Positions 27,480 to 36,123 of a DNA stretch of 64,000 bases are shown piece by piece (the first letter of the stretch is position 1; the number at the start of each line of letters is the position of its first letter). The translations under genes were made by a program, and so were the position numbers. This DNA is from Bradyrhizobium sp. WSM1743. GTDB lineage: Bacteria; Pseudomonadota; Alphaproteobacteria; Rhizobiales; Xanthobacteraceae. The notes beneath the pieces are model-generated. The model saw only the letters and a list, made by a program, of their open reading frames with translations. It did not search any database and was not told where the DNA came from. The stretch spans positions 84,580 through 148,579 of the forward strand of contig NZ_AXAZ01000016.1 in the NCBI RefSeq assembly GCF_000473065.1, read 5' to 3'.

Positions 27480-27785
27480 ATGACCCTCACGTCCCGCCTC
27501 GCCGCCGCCGCTCTCGCCTCCCTGCTCGTCACCGGCACCGCCTTCGCGCAGACCGCCGCGCCGGCAGCCAAGACCGAGACGAAGACCGAGACGAAGACCG
27601 ATGCCGCTGCCACCACCGACAAGAAGGCGCCGAAGGAGCGTTCGGCGGAATCGCTCGAATGCTCCAAGCAGGCGGACGCCAAGGGATTGAAAGGCAAGGA
27701 ACGCAAGAAATTTCGCCGTGAGTGCATGAAGGAAGCGAAGGCCGGCACCGCCGCTCCTGCCGCCCCTGCCGCAGACAAGAAATAA
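27480..27785 (+). CDS. PsiF repeat-containing periplasmic protein
   Basis: A 101-aa exported protein: signal peptide ending TAFAQ, a Lys/Thr-rich stretch of TETK repeats, then the PsiF repeat SAESLECSKQADAKGLKGKE with its second Cys in FRRECMKEA. PsiF is a phosphate-starvation-inducible protein in E. coli; its biochemical role is not known. The ATG at 27480 is preferred over a GTG three codons upstream. Confidence 0.85.
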   Translation: MTLTSRLAAAALASLLVTGTAFAQTAAPAAKTETKTETKTDAAATTDKKAPKERSAESLECSKQADAKGLKGKERKKFRRECMKEAKAGTAAPAAPAADKK

Positions 27786-27885
27786 GTTCGTCACTGTCCC
27801 CTGCGAGCATCCGCGGGAGGCGTCGCGCATTGCGGCATGACGAGCCTGCAATTGTGCGCCTCCCGCCGATTTGCGATAAGGTGGT

Positions 27886-28971
27886 GTGAAGCAAATCACC
27901 GCCTCCCTGCCGTTCGAATGGCCGAGCCGTGCCGAGATCTTGAGTACGGTGGAGACGCTCGTCATCGGCACCGCCGGCGGCCTCGTGTTTCTGCTCGCCG
28001 GCCTTCCCGGCGGGCTGATCTCGGGCTCGATGATCGCGGTCGGGATCGCCGCGATCGCCGGCCGCCAGCTGGCGCTGCCGCCGATCCTGACCCAGACCGT
28101 GCTGGTGCTGCTCGGCATTTCGCTGGGCTCGGTCGTCTCGCGCCATTTGCTCCAGCAGGTCAGCGCCTATCCCCTCACCATCGGCCTGCTTGCGCTCGCC
28201 ACCTTCTGCTCGACCTTCGGCTCGAGCTATTACCTCCAGCGCATCCACGGCTGGGACCGCACCTCGGCTTTCCTGGCCGGCAGCCCCGGCGCGCTGTCGC
28301 AGATCACCATCCTGGCGGTCGAGCGCGGCGCCGACCTGCCGGGCATTGCGGTGGTGCAGACCATGCGCGTCATCATCCTGACCGCCGCGCTGCCGATGGT
28401 GCTGGCCCTCGCCGGCGTCGCGCCCTCGGCTGCGCCGTCGCTGACGACGACGATCGCCTCGCCGCTCGACCTGCTCGAGCTGGCCGCGGCCTCGCTGGCC
28501 GCAGCGCTCGTGTTGCGGCTGATCAAGTTTCCGGCGAGCTGGATGTTCGGCGCGATGATCGCCTCCAGCGTGCTGCATGGTGCCGGATGGGTCGAGGGCG
28601 GCCTGCCGGACTGGGTGCGCGGCGTGGCGCTGATCGGCATCGGTGCACTGATCGGCAGCCGTTTCGCGCGGATGCGGATCAAGACGCTCGCCGGCCACCT
28701 CCGCGCGGCGCTGGGCTCGTTTGCGGTGGCCATCGCCGTCTCCGCCATCTTCGTCGGCATCGTGGCGCTGACCACACAAGTGAAGTTCTCCGACGTCGTC
28801 GTCGCGTTCGCGCCGGGCGCGATGGACGCGATGCTGGCGCTGGCGCTGACGCTGCACATCGACCCGATCTTCGTCGGCGCCCATCATTTGTCGCGTTTCG
28901 TCTTCGTGACGATCGCAACGCCCGGCATCGTGCACCTGTTCGGGCGCACGCAGGACGATGTGGATGACTAG
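27886..28971 (+). CDS. AbrB-family membrane protein (putative transporter)
   Basis: A 361-aa membrane protein with about ten hydrophobic segments and two related halves, each carrying a glycine-rich GxxxG motif (AGLPGGLISGSMIAVGIAAI, LAGSPGALSQITILAVERGA and AFAPGAMDAMLALALTLHID). This is the pattern of the AbrB duplication (formerly labelled ammonia monooxygenase-like). The start is GTG at 27886. The substrate is unknown. Its end is 4 bp from the convergent dsbB end. Confidence 0.85.
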   Translation: MKQITASLPFEWPSRAEILSTVETLVIGTAGGLVFLLAGLPGGLISGSMIAVGIAAIAGRQLALPPILTQTVLVLLGISLGSVVSRHLLQQVSAYPLTIGLLALATFCSTFGSSYYLQRIHGWDRTSAFLAGSPGALSQITILAVERGADLPGIAVVQTMRVIILTAALPMVLALAGVAPSAAPSLTTTIASPLDLLELAAASLAAALVLRLIKFPASWMFGAMIASSVLHGAGWVEGGLPDWVRGVALIGIGALIGSRFARMRIKTLAGHLRAALGSFAVAIAVSAIFVGIVALTTQVKFSDVVVAFAPGAMDAMLALALTLHIDPIFVGAHHLSRFVFVTIATPGIVHLFGRTQDDVDD

Positions 28972-28975
28972 GCCC

Positions 28976-29515
28976 TTAGCGCTTCGCCGTCCGCACGAAT
29001 CCCCAGGCGGCGATCGCGGCCATCAAGAGCGAGATCAGCACGTTGTAGCCGGCGAGCGACAGGCCGAGGAAGCGCCACTGCACCTCGTCGCAGCGCACCA
29101 CCTTCACGGTGTCGAGCTTCGACAAGAGATCAGCAGCGCTGCCGAGATTGACGACGGGGCCGGAGCAATCGGTCGGCCCTTTCCAAAAACCCCATTCGAC
29201 GCCGGAATGGTAGGCGCCGAGGCCGGCGTTGGCGAGCGTCGCCAGCACGAGGATCGCCAGCCCCGCCAGCAGCAGCGGCCGCGGTGCGCCGCTTCGAGCC
29301 GCAATCGCCGTGAGCGCACCGAGCGGAATTGCGAGGTAATAGGCGTATCGCTGCTCCAGACATAGCGGACAGGGCAGGATCTCCAGCACGAGCTGGAAGA
29401 ACCAGGCGCCGGCGATCGTGACTGTGGCGATCAGCGTGACGAGAACCGAGGTGGTCAGTGCGGGGCTCGTGGCGGCCGGCTTGAACGCAGGTATGGCGGC
29501 ACTCGGGGTGGTCAC
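28976..29515 (-). CDS. dsbB: Disulfide bond formation protein DsbB
   Basis: A 179-aa quinone-linked inner-membrane oxidase that reoxidises DsbA. It has four transmembrane segments, the first redox pair in EILPCPLCLEQRYAYY and the second pair in the periplasmic loop (TDCSGP and VRCDEVQW). The start is GTG at 29515 with AAAGAGG upstream. The likely partner is the DsbA-like protein at 23214-23873, not adjacent. Confidence 0.9.
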   Translation of the reverse strand: MTTPSAAIPAFKPAATSPALTTSVLVTLIATVTIAGAWFFQLVLEILPCPLCLEQRYAYYLAIPLGALTAIAARSGAPRPLLLAGLAILVLATLANAGLGAYHSGVEWGFWKGPTDCSGPVVNLGSAADLLSKLDTVKVVRCDEVQWRFLGLSLAGYNVLISLLMAAIAAWGFVRTAKR

Positions 29516-29669
29516 GGCAGCCTCTTTCGCATATCTGGCGCCCTAAGCCTCTAGCCCCGGCCCATGCGGCTGTCGAGAACGGCCGGGATCACTTTGGCGC
29601 GGGTTGACCCCGTCCTGTCCATGGCTATAGTCCGCCGGCTTCGCGACGCCGCCTCAAGGCCGACCGAGG

Positions 29670-29754
29670 GCCCCTGTGGCGGAACTGGTAGACGCGCTCG
29701 ACTCAAAATCGAGTTCCGCAAGGAGTGCTGGTTCGATTCCGGCCAGGGGCACCA
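29670..29754 (+). tRNA. tRNA-Leu (anticodon CAA)
   Basis: This 85-nt tRNA has acceptor strands GCCCCTG and CAGGGGC pairing perfectly, an anticodon stem CTCGA/TCGAG around loop CTCAAAA giving anticodon CAA, a long type II variable arm, the T loop GGTTCGATTCC and an encoded ACCA tail. The long variable arm and anticodon agree on leucine (codon UUG). Confidence 0.97.
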
Positions 29755-29824
29755 GCCTTCGCTGCTTCGCAGCTACGGCTGGGCAAGCCGCGCGCAAGCC
29801 TATCCATGCGAAGCAGCGAAGGCT
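29754..29824. repeat. 18-bp inverted repeat immediately after tRNA-Leu
   Basis: AGCCTTCGCTGCTTCGCA (29754-29771) is exactly complementary to 29807-29824. The hairpin starts at the last base of the tRNA and may assist termination or 3' processing, though no U tract follows. Confidence 0.8.
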
Positions 29825-29916
29825 CCCGCCGAAGCCTTGGCTCAGGTGCGCTCTAGCCATCTCCCCATTCCCACTGTATAAACCGGCAGCTTCTTCCATG
29901 ACCCGAAGGAGCTCAC

Positions 29917-30219
29917 ATGAACGACCTGCACGCGTGGCTTTCGCAGCAACACCACGGCTTGCGGACCTTCCAGACCTTTCAGCAAAAGCTCGAAACGCTC
30001 GGCCGGGACGATCCCGCACAGCGCGGCCTGTGCCGCCTGCTCAGCGGTATCGTCGGCAGCTATGTCGAGGCTTTTGACGAGGCCCCGCTGCCGGTCGAAA
30101 TTGCCGACCGCGCCTACCGGCGCCTGCTGACCCTGCTCGCCAGCCTCGATCTGCATGGAAGCGCCGACCGCCGCCTCGCCGACCTCAACCGTGTGGCGAC
30201 CTGCGACTTGTGGCGGTGA
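29917..30219 (+). CDS. Hypothetical protein (100 aa)
   Basis: A soluble 100-aa protein predicted mostly alpha-helical (LRTFQTFQQKLETLGRDDPA, then RAYRRLLTLLASLDLHGSAD), with no signal peptide and no recognised domain. AAGGAG at 29905-29910 is a good ribosome site for the ATG at 29917. Codon use matches surrounding genes, so it is probably real. It is followed by a long non-coding block. Confidence 0.65.
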   Translation: MNDLHAWLSQQHHGLRTFQTFQQKLETLGRDDPAQRGLCRLLSGIVGSYVEAFDEAPLPVEIADRAYRRLLTLLASLDLHGSADRRLADLNRVATCDLWR

Positions 30220-30259
30220 TCCGCAGGAGGAGCGGAGCCACTTCATTTTCAAACAGCAA

Positions 30260-30349
30260 GACACGCCTCTTCGGCCTCGCGACGCATGACGCCCGAGTCT
30301 TGTGCTTCTCTTGACGCCCCTTCCTTTGGAAAGGGCGCAGGGAAGGCCG
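30260..30349. repeat. Dispersed element copy 1 (shared with 63636-63723)
   Basis: The two copies share CTCGCGACG, CGCCCGAG, ACGCCCC and an identical 3' portion AAAGGGCGCAGGGAAGGCCG in the same order and similar spacing. Downstream sequence at this copy continues as a longer C-rich, possibly structured element to about 30750. Confidence 0.8.
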
Positions 30350-30896
30350 GGCGCCGGCTGGCACCCGCGGTCCGCTGTGCGCAAATTGCGCGAAGACAGA
30401 TGCACAGCGGCATACAGGGCAGCCTGGACATCCCGGCCTTTCCCTGCGCAGTGGTTTGACGGCTTATGGCGCGCTCTCCCCGGGGAGCGATGCACTATTG
30501 CCCCCGTCGCCTTGCGGATGACTGATGCGCGCACCCGGTCGGGCCGCTTCACCACCGCAAGCCTTGACGCACAGACCCCGGGCGTCAGGACCACACGCTT
30601 TTGCCGTACGTGGAACGCACCGGTCGTGTGCGCGCCGCTCAACCGCTCACGGGCCAAACCCGCCCTGCGATCGCATGCGCGCCGATGCGCTCCACGCCCA
30701 CCGCCACCCGGCCCGCGTATCGTGACGATCGCGAAACGCCCCTTATCCATGGGCCAGGATGAGCGACACATACGATATTTCCGAATTTCGGTCAATCGGA
30801 ATTTTGAGATTACGGCCCGGCAGCGTTTGGATAGACTTTGTTCCGGTGGGAATCCTCTTCAGCCCGAGAGCTTCATACTTGCCCCCTTCTCCTCCT

Positions 30897-30982
30897 CGTC
30901 ATTGCGAGCGCAGCGAAGCAATCCAGGAATGCATCCGCGGAGATAGTCTGGATTGCTTCGTCGCAAGAGCTCCTCGCAATGA
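30897..30982. repeat. Intergenic palindromic repeat, family A copy 2 (imperfect)
   Basis: The left arm CGTCATTGCGAGCGCAGCGA is intact. The right arm is degraded (CTGGATTGCTTCGTCGCAAG), so this copy forms a weaker hairpin than the ones at 10592 and 63510. Confidence 0.85.
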
Positions 30983-31074
30983 GGAGGAGGAGAGATTGCG
31001 TCCGGAGGCATTCGACTTCCCCGCGCCAGCCCCTATATCCTGTGGCAACCGATCTGATGCAGCGGGCAACATTG

Positions 31075-31308
31075 ATGGCCAGACGACGCACGACAGAAGC
31101 GGACGCCGACGACCTTCCCCGCTATTTCGTCTGGGTCCGGGGCCTCGATGGACCCGAGCCGCAGAAATGGATGACGATGGATTTCGGCGTCGGTGACTGG
31201 AAGCGGCCGCTCGTGCTGGCCTATCTGGAGCTGCCGGAAGACGAGCGTCATCTATCCTTGTCGGTGCTGGCCCGGCGCTATCCGCCGCCGCGGGTTGATC
31301 TCTCGTGA
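31075..31308 (+). CDS. Small conserved hypothetical protein
   Basis: A 77-aa soluble protein with a basic start (MARRRT) and an acidic/aromatic core (DLPRYFVWVRGLDGPEPQKW, then MTMDFGVGDWKRPLVLAYLE). There is no signal peptide or known domain. The ATG at 31075 is chosen; another ATG at 31057 is in frame and neither has a clear ribosome site. Function unknown. Confidence 0.6.
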   Translation: MARRRTTEADADDLPRYFVWVRGLDGPEPQKWMTMDFGVGDWKRPLVLAYLELPEDERHLSLSVLARRYPPPRVDLS

Positions 31309-31511
31309 GCCGGGCTAAGGTGTGTACTCGGCTCCGCAAGGCTAAGCGGAAGTCGCCCCCGCTTGAGCGTGATCGGCGGCTCGTGACACATAGGGGACAG
31401 TCGCTCGCTGCGACCAATTATGCGTAAGGGGCTTGAGAGCCTTACTCTCTAGCAGCGACTTATGGTATCGTCAGCCTGCTCTGATGTTGCCGGCGCAGTC
31501 GGGAGGCCGAC

Positions 31512-32495
31512 ATGGGACGTCGCGAGTTCATCGGACTGGTTGGCGCCGCATGCGTGTCAGTGTCGCCATTCGTTGCGCGGGCGCAGCGCTCAGTACCGGC
31601 GAGAGTAGGATTTCTTGGCGGTACGTCGTCGCCTGTCGGCCAGACTCTGCTTGCTTGTTTTCTGTCCGGTTTGCGCAAATTTGGCTGGACTGAGGGACAA
31701 GATTTCAAGCTGGAGCTTCGGTGGACCGAAGGCATCGTCGATCGATATTCCCAGTTCGCCGCCGAGCTTGTCCGATTGAATCCGGACCTGATCGTCGCAA
31801 CATCTACACCTGGAGCCCAGGCCGCCAAACGGGCAACGACCCGTATTCCGATCGTTTTTGCGGCGGTAAGTGACCCTGTGGCCAGCGGTATCGTCGAGAG
31901 CTTGGCCCGTCCCGGCGGAAATATCACCGGAGTATCGAATTTCCTGCCGTCAACAAGCGCCAAACTGATCGAATTGTTGAAGGCCGTCGCGCCGAACCTC
32001 ACGCGCGTATGTGTCCTGCACAATCCCGGCAACGCCGGCAAGATGTTGGAACTTCAAGAGCTCAAAATCGGTGGACAGGCCTCCGGGGTCTTTATCGAGC
32101 CGATTGAAGTCCGGTCAACTGACGATCTGGAGCGGCTGTTGTCTGCGGGCTCGCATTTCCGTTGCCACGCACTCATTACATTACAGGAGGCGCTCACTTT
32201 TGCCTATCGGAAGCAGATCGCAGAGTTTGCGGTACAAAACCAATTGGCGACGATCTTCCAGGTCAGAGAATATGTCGAAGCCGGCGGCTTGATGTCCTAT
32301 GGGTTGAACTTTTGTGAGAACTATGGCCGCGCGGCCTATTATGTCGACAGAGTTCTAAAGGGTACGCATCCAAGCGATCTACCAGTCGAGCTGCCAAAGA
32401 CATTCGAACTCATCATCAATCTCACCACCGCAAAGTCGCTCGGCATCACTGTTCCGCCAACCTTGCTCGCCCACGCCGACGAGGTCATCGAATGA
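31512..32495 (+). CDS. ABC-type substrate-binding protein (TrpX/YckB-like, tryptophan/purine-type)
   Basis: A 327-aa periplasmic binding protein of the ABC_sub_bind type: Tat-like N-terminus MGRREFIGLVGAACVSVSPF, then ARVGFLGGTSSPVGQTLLAC, LRKFGWTEGQDFKLELRWTE, DPVASGIVESLARPGGNITG and the C-terminal LGITVPPTLLAHADEVIE. GGGAGG at 31500-31505 precedes the ATG. No permease or ATPase lies nearby. Base composition is visibly lower in G+C than the flanks (28 of 60 at 32221-32280), suggesting transfer. Ligand unknown. Confidence 0.87.
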   Translation: MGRREFIGLVGAACVSVSPFVARAQRSVPARVGFLGGTSSPVGQTLLACFLSGLRKFGWTEGQDFKLELRWTEGIVDRYSQFAAELVRLNPDLIVATSTPGAQAAKRATTRIPIVFAAVSDPVASGIVESLARPGGNITGVSNFLPSTSAKLIELLKAVAPNLTRVCVLHNPGNAGKMLELQELKIGGQASGVFIEPIEVRSTDDLERLLSAGSHFRCHALITLQEALTFAYRKQIAEFAVQNQLATIFQVREYVEAGGLMSYGLNFCENYGRAAYYVDRVLKGTHPSDLPVELPKTFELIINLTTAKSLGITVPPTLLAHADEVIE

Positions 32496-33032
32496 GATGA
32501 TTGCTGTGGTGCATGAGTCCGGTACTGGCCCATCGCTGCCCGGCCCGCGGGTCGTTGCGCAGCGGGAACTGCCGAAGGACGCTCCATAAGCCAGTGAATG
32601 TCTGTCTCGCCAATGATAGCGAACCCGTGACGCTTATACAGGGAGCCGACTGGATTCCATTTGAGGTATTCCAGCCTCACTGGCAGAGACAGCTCATCGG
32701 AGACCTGTAAAACGTGCCTAAGAATGCGCGTGCCAAGCCCGCGCTGTTGCTCCTCCGGAAAGATGTAAAACTCTCCAAACCGAGCGAAGCCGTCCTGCTG
32801 CATCAACGAAAGAGTGCCGATCTTCGCCTCGCTGCACTCAATCGCGAAGAAGGGCTTTTTCCTGAAATGGTCGAGGTGAACCTTGAATTGATACTCTTCA
32901 TCCCCATCCCCACTTTTGGGCAATGTGCGGACGCATCGCCGCCTTTTTGACTTCGAACGAAAACACGATGTCTTTTGCCGAGTTTGCTAGAAGTCGAAAG
33001 CGGAGGTCGGCTGACAAGGGTGGGATGTCCAT
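32339..33032 (-). pseudogene. Frameshifted GNAT-family acetyltransferase
   Basis: The GNAT N-terminus (MDIPPLSADLRFRLLANSAK, then KKAAMRPHIAQKWGWG) is read in one frame from 33032 and stops at a TGA. The rest (DEEYQFKVHLDHFRKKPF, the acetyl-CoA site EEQQRGLGTRIL, and NPVGSLYKRHGF) continues in another frame. Removing one G from the G4 run at 32902-32905 would restore KWGWDEEYQ. The GNAT fold ends near 32573; the frame then runs on to 32339 as antisense of the neighbouring binding-protein gene, so the normal stop is also missing. Confidence 0.78.
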
Positions 33033-33265
33033 GTATTCAGACCAACGCAGTAATTGCGAACGACAAACACCAAAACTACACAGCTCGGCTTCTGCCCCTG
33101 AGTTGAATACTGAACGAGTTGCCGCCACATCAGGCTGCCTGAGGGAGACCGGACCTGAGAGGACGGACGTGGTGACCGTAGCTTTTGACCCAATTGCGAC
33201 ATTGGCTCGTATGGGCATCCCATGTGACCTGTTGTATAAGATCGCGTGTAGGTTGGATCGCAGGC

Positions 33266-35245
33266 ATGGTGCAAGAGCGGCCAGACCGGGTCGAGCGCAG
33301 GTTGTCGGCGATATTGGTCGCCGACGTGGCTGGCTACTCGCGGCTCATGCACCATGACGAAGAGGCGACCCACGCCAGACTGGCCACTCTCCTAATGGAC
33401 GGTGTCAAACCGGCGATTGCCGACCACGGTGGCCGCATCGTGAAGAACACTGGCGACGGGTTCTTGGCGGAATTTTCGAGCGCAGTCGAAGCCGTCCGAG
33501 CTGCTGTACAATTCCAGGCCCGCGTCGACGAACTGACAATCGGAGATGCTGAAGATAGGCGCATTACTTTCCGTGTGGGCATCAATATCGGGGACGTAAT
33601 TCTCGGGCCCCACGACATCTTTGGAGACGGCGTTAACATTGCGGCGCGCCTTGAAAGTATCTCAAAACCGGGCGGCATCTGCATCTCTGCCTCTGCCTAC
33701 GATCAAGTCCGGGGCAAGGTCCGCGTTGAGTTCGCCGATCTGGGCGAGCAGAACCTCAAGAATATCGACCGCCCGGTTCGGGCGTATGCCGTGATCAGCG
33801 ATGGACCCGGCCCGACTACCCGGACTGAACGCGCAAGTCAAAGCCCGCTTTCACTGCCGATTCGTTTCACTGGTCGGATCCGAGTCCGTTCGGCGGCGAT
33901 TGCCTCAATTGCGGTCGTCGGCGCGGTGGCCGGGAGCCTCGTCGTCTATTGGAACGTCGGAAAGACCGTCCGCAATTATGCTTTGCAGGAAGGGCAAAAG
34001 ACACAGAGAGAAGCAACGGCCCGTCCCGATATCGCTCCCCGCTTGTCTCTTATCGTCCTGCCCTTTGCGAACCTTAACAACGATCCCGAGCAGGACTATT
34101 TCGCGGACGGTATCACGACTGACCTGACGACCGACCTCGCTCAGATGCCTGGTGCATTCGTGATCGGGCGTGGGACGGCTTTTACCTATAAGAACAAGCA
34201 GGTCGATCTTAAGACGCTCGGCAAGGACCTTGGCGTTCGATGGGCCGTGCAGGGCGCCGTGCAGCGGGCGGGAGATCAGGTCCGGATGAATGTGTCGCTT
34301 GCCGACCTGTCAACTGGCCGCGACGTCTGGTCAGACCGTTTTGGCGGGGATCGGACGAATCTCGCCGCCCTGCAGGAGCAGGTCACTGCGCGGCTCGCCC
34401 GCTCTCTCAACGTCCAACTCGTCCAGGCTGAAAGTCGGCGCAGCCAAATGGACCAGTCAACGAATCCAGATGCTGTGGATTTCAGCATGCGCGGCTGGAC
34501 GAAAGTATATGGGCCTCAGACAAAAGCAACCAACGCGCAGGCAATGGACTTGTTCGACAGTGCGTTGCGCCTCGATCCGGGAAACATTGACGCAATGCTC
34601 GGGAAAGCGTGGTGCTTAGCCAGTCGCGTGAACAACGGATGGTCAACCTCCGTCGTCGAGGACAAAAAGACCGCGACCAAACTGATTGATCAAGTTCTTG
34701 CAAAACGCCCGGCGACTGCAAACGCGCACGTAGTCATGGGAAGCGTTTTGAACTACGGAAGTCCCGAAGGAGCGCTGTCTGAATTGGACGCAGCTTTGGA
34801 AATCGACCCTAATTCGCCGGTAGCATACGCATCAAAAGGGATCACACTTATCACTGCGGGACGCGCTCGCGAAGCGTTTTCTCCCGTTCAGATCGCGTTG
34901 CGCTTAAGCCCCAAAGATCCGGCCGCTGGCACTTGGCGCTTTTTTCTCTGTCATGCTCACGTGCATCTGCATCAATATACGGAAGGCATTGAGGAATGTA
35001 GGCGCGCGATCAGTTTGAACAAGTTGGACTGGCTTCCATATGCGGATCTGGTTTCAGCTTATGGAGCCACTGGTCAATTGGAAATGGCCCAGCAAATGTT
35101 GACGGAATTGACTGCAATCCGACAGGACTTCACGGTCCAGTGGTTCCAGAAAATAGGCTACGCACGGTCGAGCAATCCGCAGTTTCGTCGTGAGTACGAC
35201 GACATCGTCGAGGGACTCAGAAAAGCTGGCGTTCGCGAGCAATGA
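33266..35245 (+). CDS. Class III adenylate/guanylate cyclase with TolB-like and TPR regions
   Basis: A 659-aa protein. Residues 10-195 form a class III cyclase domain with metal Asp20 (VADVAGYS) and Asp64 (GDG), purine-site Lys60 (IVKNTGDGF) and the transition-state Asn/Arg in NIAARLE, so it should be active, probably making cAMP. A membrane segment (IASIAVVGAVAGSLVVYW) follows near residue 215, then a TolB-like region (VLPFANLNNDPEQDYFADGI) and C-terminal TPR repeats. The start at 33266 gives the conserved RRLSAILVADVAGYS; an upstream frame is not conserved. It lies in the AT-richer segment. Confidence 0.88.
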   Translation: MVQERPDRVERRLSAILVADVAGYSRLMHHDEEATHARLATLLMDGVKPAIADHGGRIVKNTGDGFLAEFSSAVEAVRAAVQFQARVDELTIGDAEDRRITFRVGINIGDVILGPHDIFGDGVNIAARLESISKPGGICISASAYDQVRGKVRVEFADLGEQNLKNIDRPVRAYAVISDGPGPTTRTERASQSPLSLPIRFTGRIRVRSAAIASIAVVGAVAGSLVVYWNVGKTVRNYALQEGQKTQREATARPDIAPRLSLIVLPFANLNNDPEQDYFADGITTDLTTDLAQMPGAFVIGRGTAFTYKNKQVDLKTLGKDLGVRWAVQGAVQRAGDQVRMNVSLADLSTGRDVWSDRFGGDRTNLAALQEQVTARLARSLNVQLVQAESRRSQMDQSTNPDAVDFSMRGWTKVYGPQTKATNAQAMDLFDSALRLDPGNIDAMLGKAWCLASRVNNGWSTSVVEDKKTATKLIDQVLAKRPATANAHVVMGSVLNYGSPEGALSELDAALEIDPNSPVAYASKGITLITAGRAREAFSPVQIALRLSPKDPAAGTWRFFLCHAHVHLHQYTEGIEECRRAISLNKLDWLPYADLVSAYGATGQLEMAQQMLTELTAIRQDFTVQWFQKIGYARSSNPQFRREYDDIVEGLRKAGVREQ

Positions 35246-35278
35246 GATGACAGGACTCGAGGTCTCCTTCTGGCCCTT

Positions 35279-35369
35279 AGCCCGTAGGATGGGTTGAGCC
35301 GTTGCGAAACCCATCACCCATGCGGCGGAAATCGATGGGTATCGCTCCGCTCAACCCATTCTACGGGCT
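35279..35369. repeat. Intergenic palindrome, family J (AGCCCGTAGGATGGGTTGAG)
   Basis: A 20-bp left arm (35279-35298) and right arm (35350-35369) are complementary with one mismatch. It sits between the convergent cyclase and YdeI-like genes and marks the downstream edge of the AT-richer block. Confidence 0.85.
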
Positions 35370-35390
35370 GGCTCCGAGAGGCTGCATGGG

Positions 35391-35969
35391 TCAGTGAAAC
35401 TTCTCGCCACGATCCAGTTTCGCAACAATTTGCGCGATCCGTCTGGCGCGCGTCCCCGGCTTCTTCGCTGTATGAAGGCGATAGTAGATTGAATAGAGAT
35501 TCCTACGATCGAGTGTCGCGAAGAACGCTTTCGCCGCGGGCATGTCCTCCAAGGCGTCGAGAAAGTCTCGCGGGATAGTCATGTCCGCTGAGCCTGCGTA
35601 TGCAGTGTCCCATCGTCCATCCGATTTGGCCGCTTCGACCTGAGCCAATCCAGCGGGAAGCATCCGCCCTTCAGCGATCAGGGTTGTTGCATGACGGCAG
35701 TTCTTGGCCGACCAATTGGAATTCACCTTCCTCGGGGTAAGTCGTTGCAAGTACGACATGTCGTCGAAAGGCTTCATCTGGCCATCGATCCAACCGACGC
35801 GGATGGACTCAATAACGCAATCGTTCCACGTCACCGACGGCACGCCCGTGTCTGATTTGAATATCCGCACCCAGAGTTCGGTCGCAGTGCCATGGTGCTT
35901 CTCAAGCCAGTCCCCAAGCCTGGATGCGTTCTTAAATGCCAACGGGGCTTGCTGCTTTTTGCTAACCAT
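35391..35969 (-). CDS. YdeI/OmpD-associated family protein
   Basis: A 192-aa cytoplasmic protein of the YdeI (OmdA) family: FKNASRLGDWLEKHHGTATE, TWNDCVIESIRVGWIDGQMK, QRLTPRKVNSNWSAKNCRHA and the C-terminal KPGTRARRIAQIVAKLDRGE are all typical. The ATG at 35969 marks the conserved start MVSKKQQAPLAF; the open frame extends upstream but is not conserved. The molecular role of this family is not settled. Confidence 0.85.
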   Translation of the reverse strand: MVSKKQQAPLAFKNASRLGDWLEKHHGTATELWVRIFKSDTGVPSVTWNDCVIESIRVGWIDGQMKPFDDMSYLQRLTPRKVNSNWSAKNCRHATTLIAEGRMLPAGLAQVEAAKSDGRWDTAYAGSADMTIPRDFLDALEDMPAAKAFFATLDRRNLYSIYYRLHTAKKPGTRARRIAQIVAKLDRGEKFH

Positions 35970-36123
35970 AGGCCACTTTACCACGTAGGCACAAAGCCTC
36001 CATCTGCGGACAACAAGCCCAGTGGCAAGCTCAGCCCCCATGATTATGGGTGTCATGGCCTCCGTGCTGCGGCTAGACTTGCCCTCGCGCCGCGGGGGAC
36101 ACGCGGGTCGCGGGACGATGATC

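Larger units (their letters stand above)
30220..31074. other. Non-coding block of about 850 bp rich in dispersed repeats
   Basis: No convincing gene is seen on either strand; the open frames here lack start signals and family features. The block holds a composite element (about 30260-30750) whose first 90 bp recur at 63636-63723, and a family A palindrome at 30897-30982. Confidence 0.7.

Noticed and set aside
30302..30946. A plus-strand open frame of about 210 codons after the 100-aa gene
   Set aside because: It runs through dispersed repeats, lacks a ribosome site and reads as Arg/Pro/Ala-rich noise; part of it recurs at 63636 as non-coding DNA.
29670..31308. tRNA-Leu as an integration site for a genomic island
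   Set aside because: No integrase, no direct repeat of the tRNA 3' end was found, and the AT-richer block starts about 1.7 kb away.
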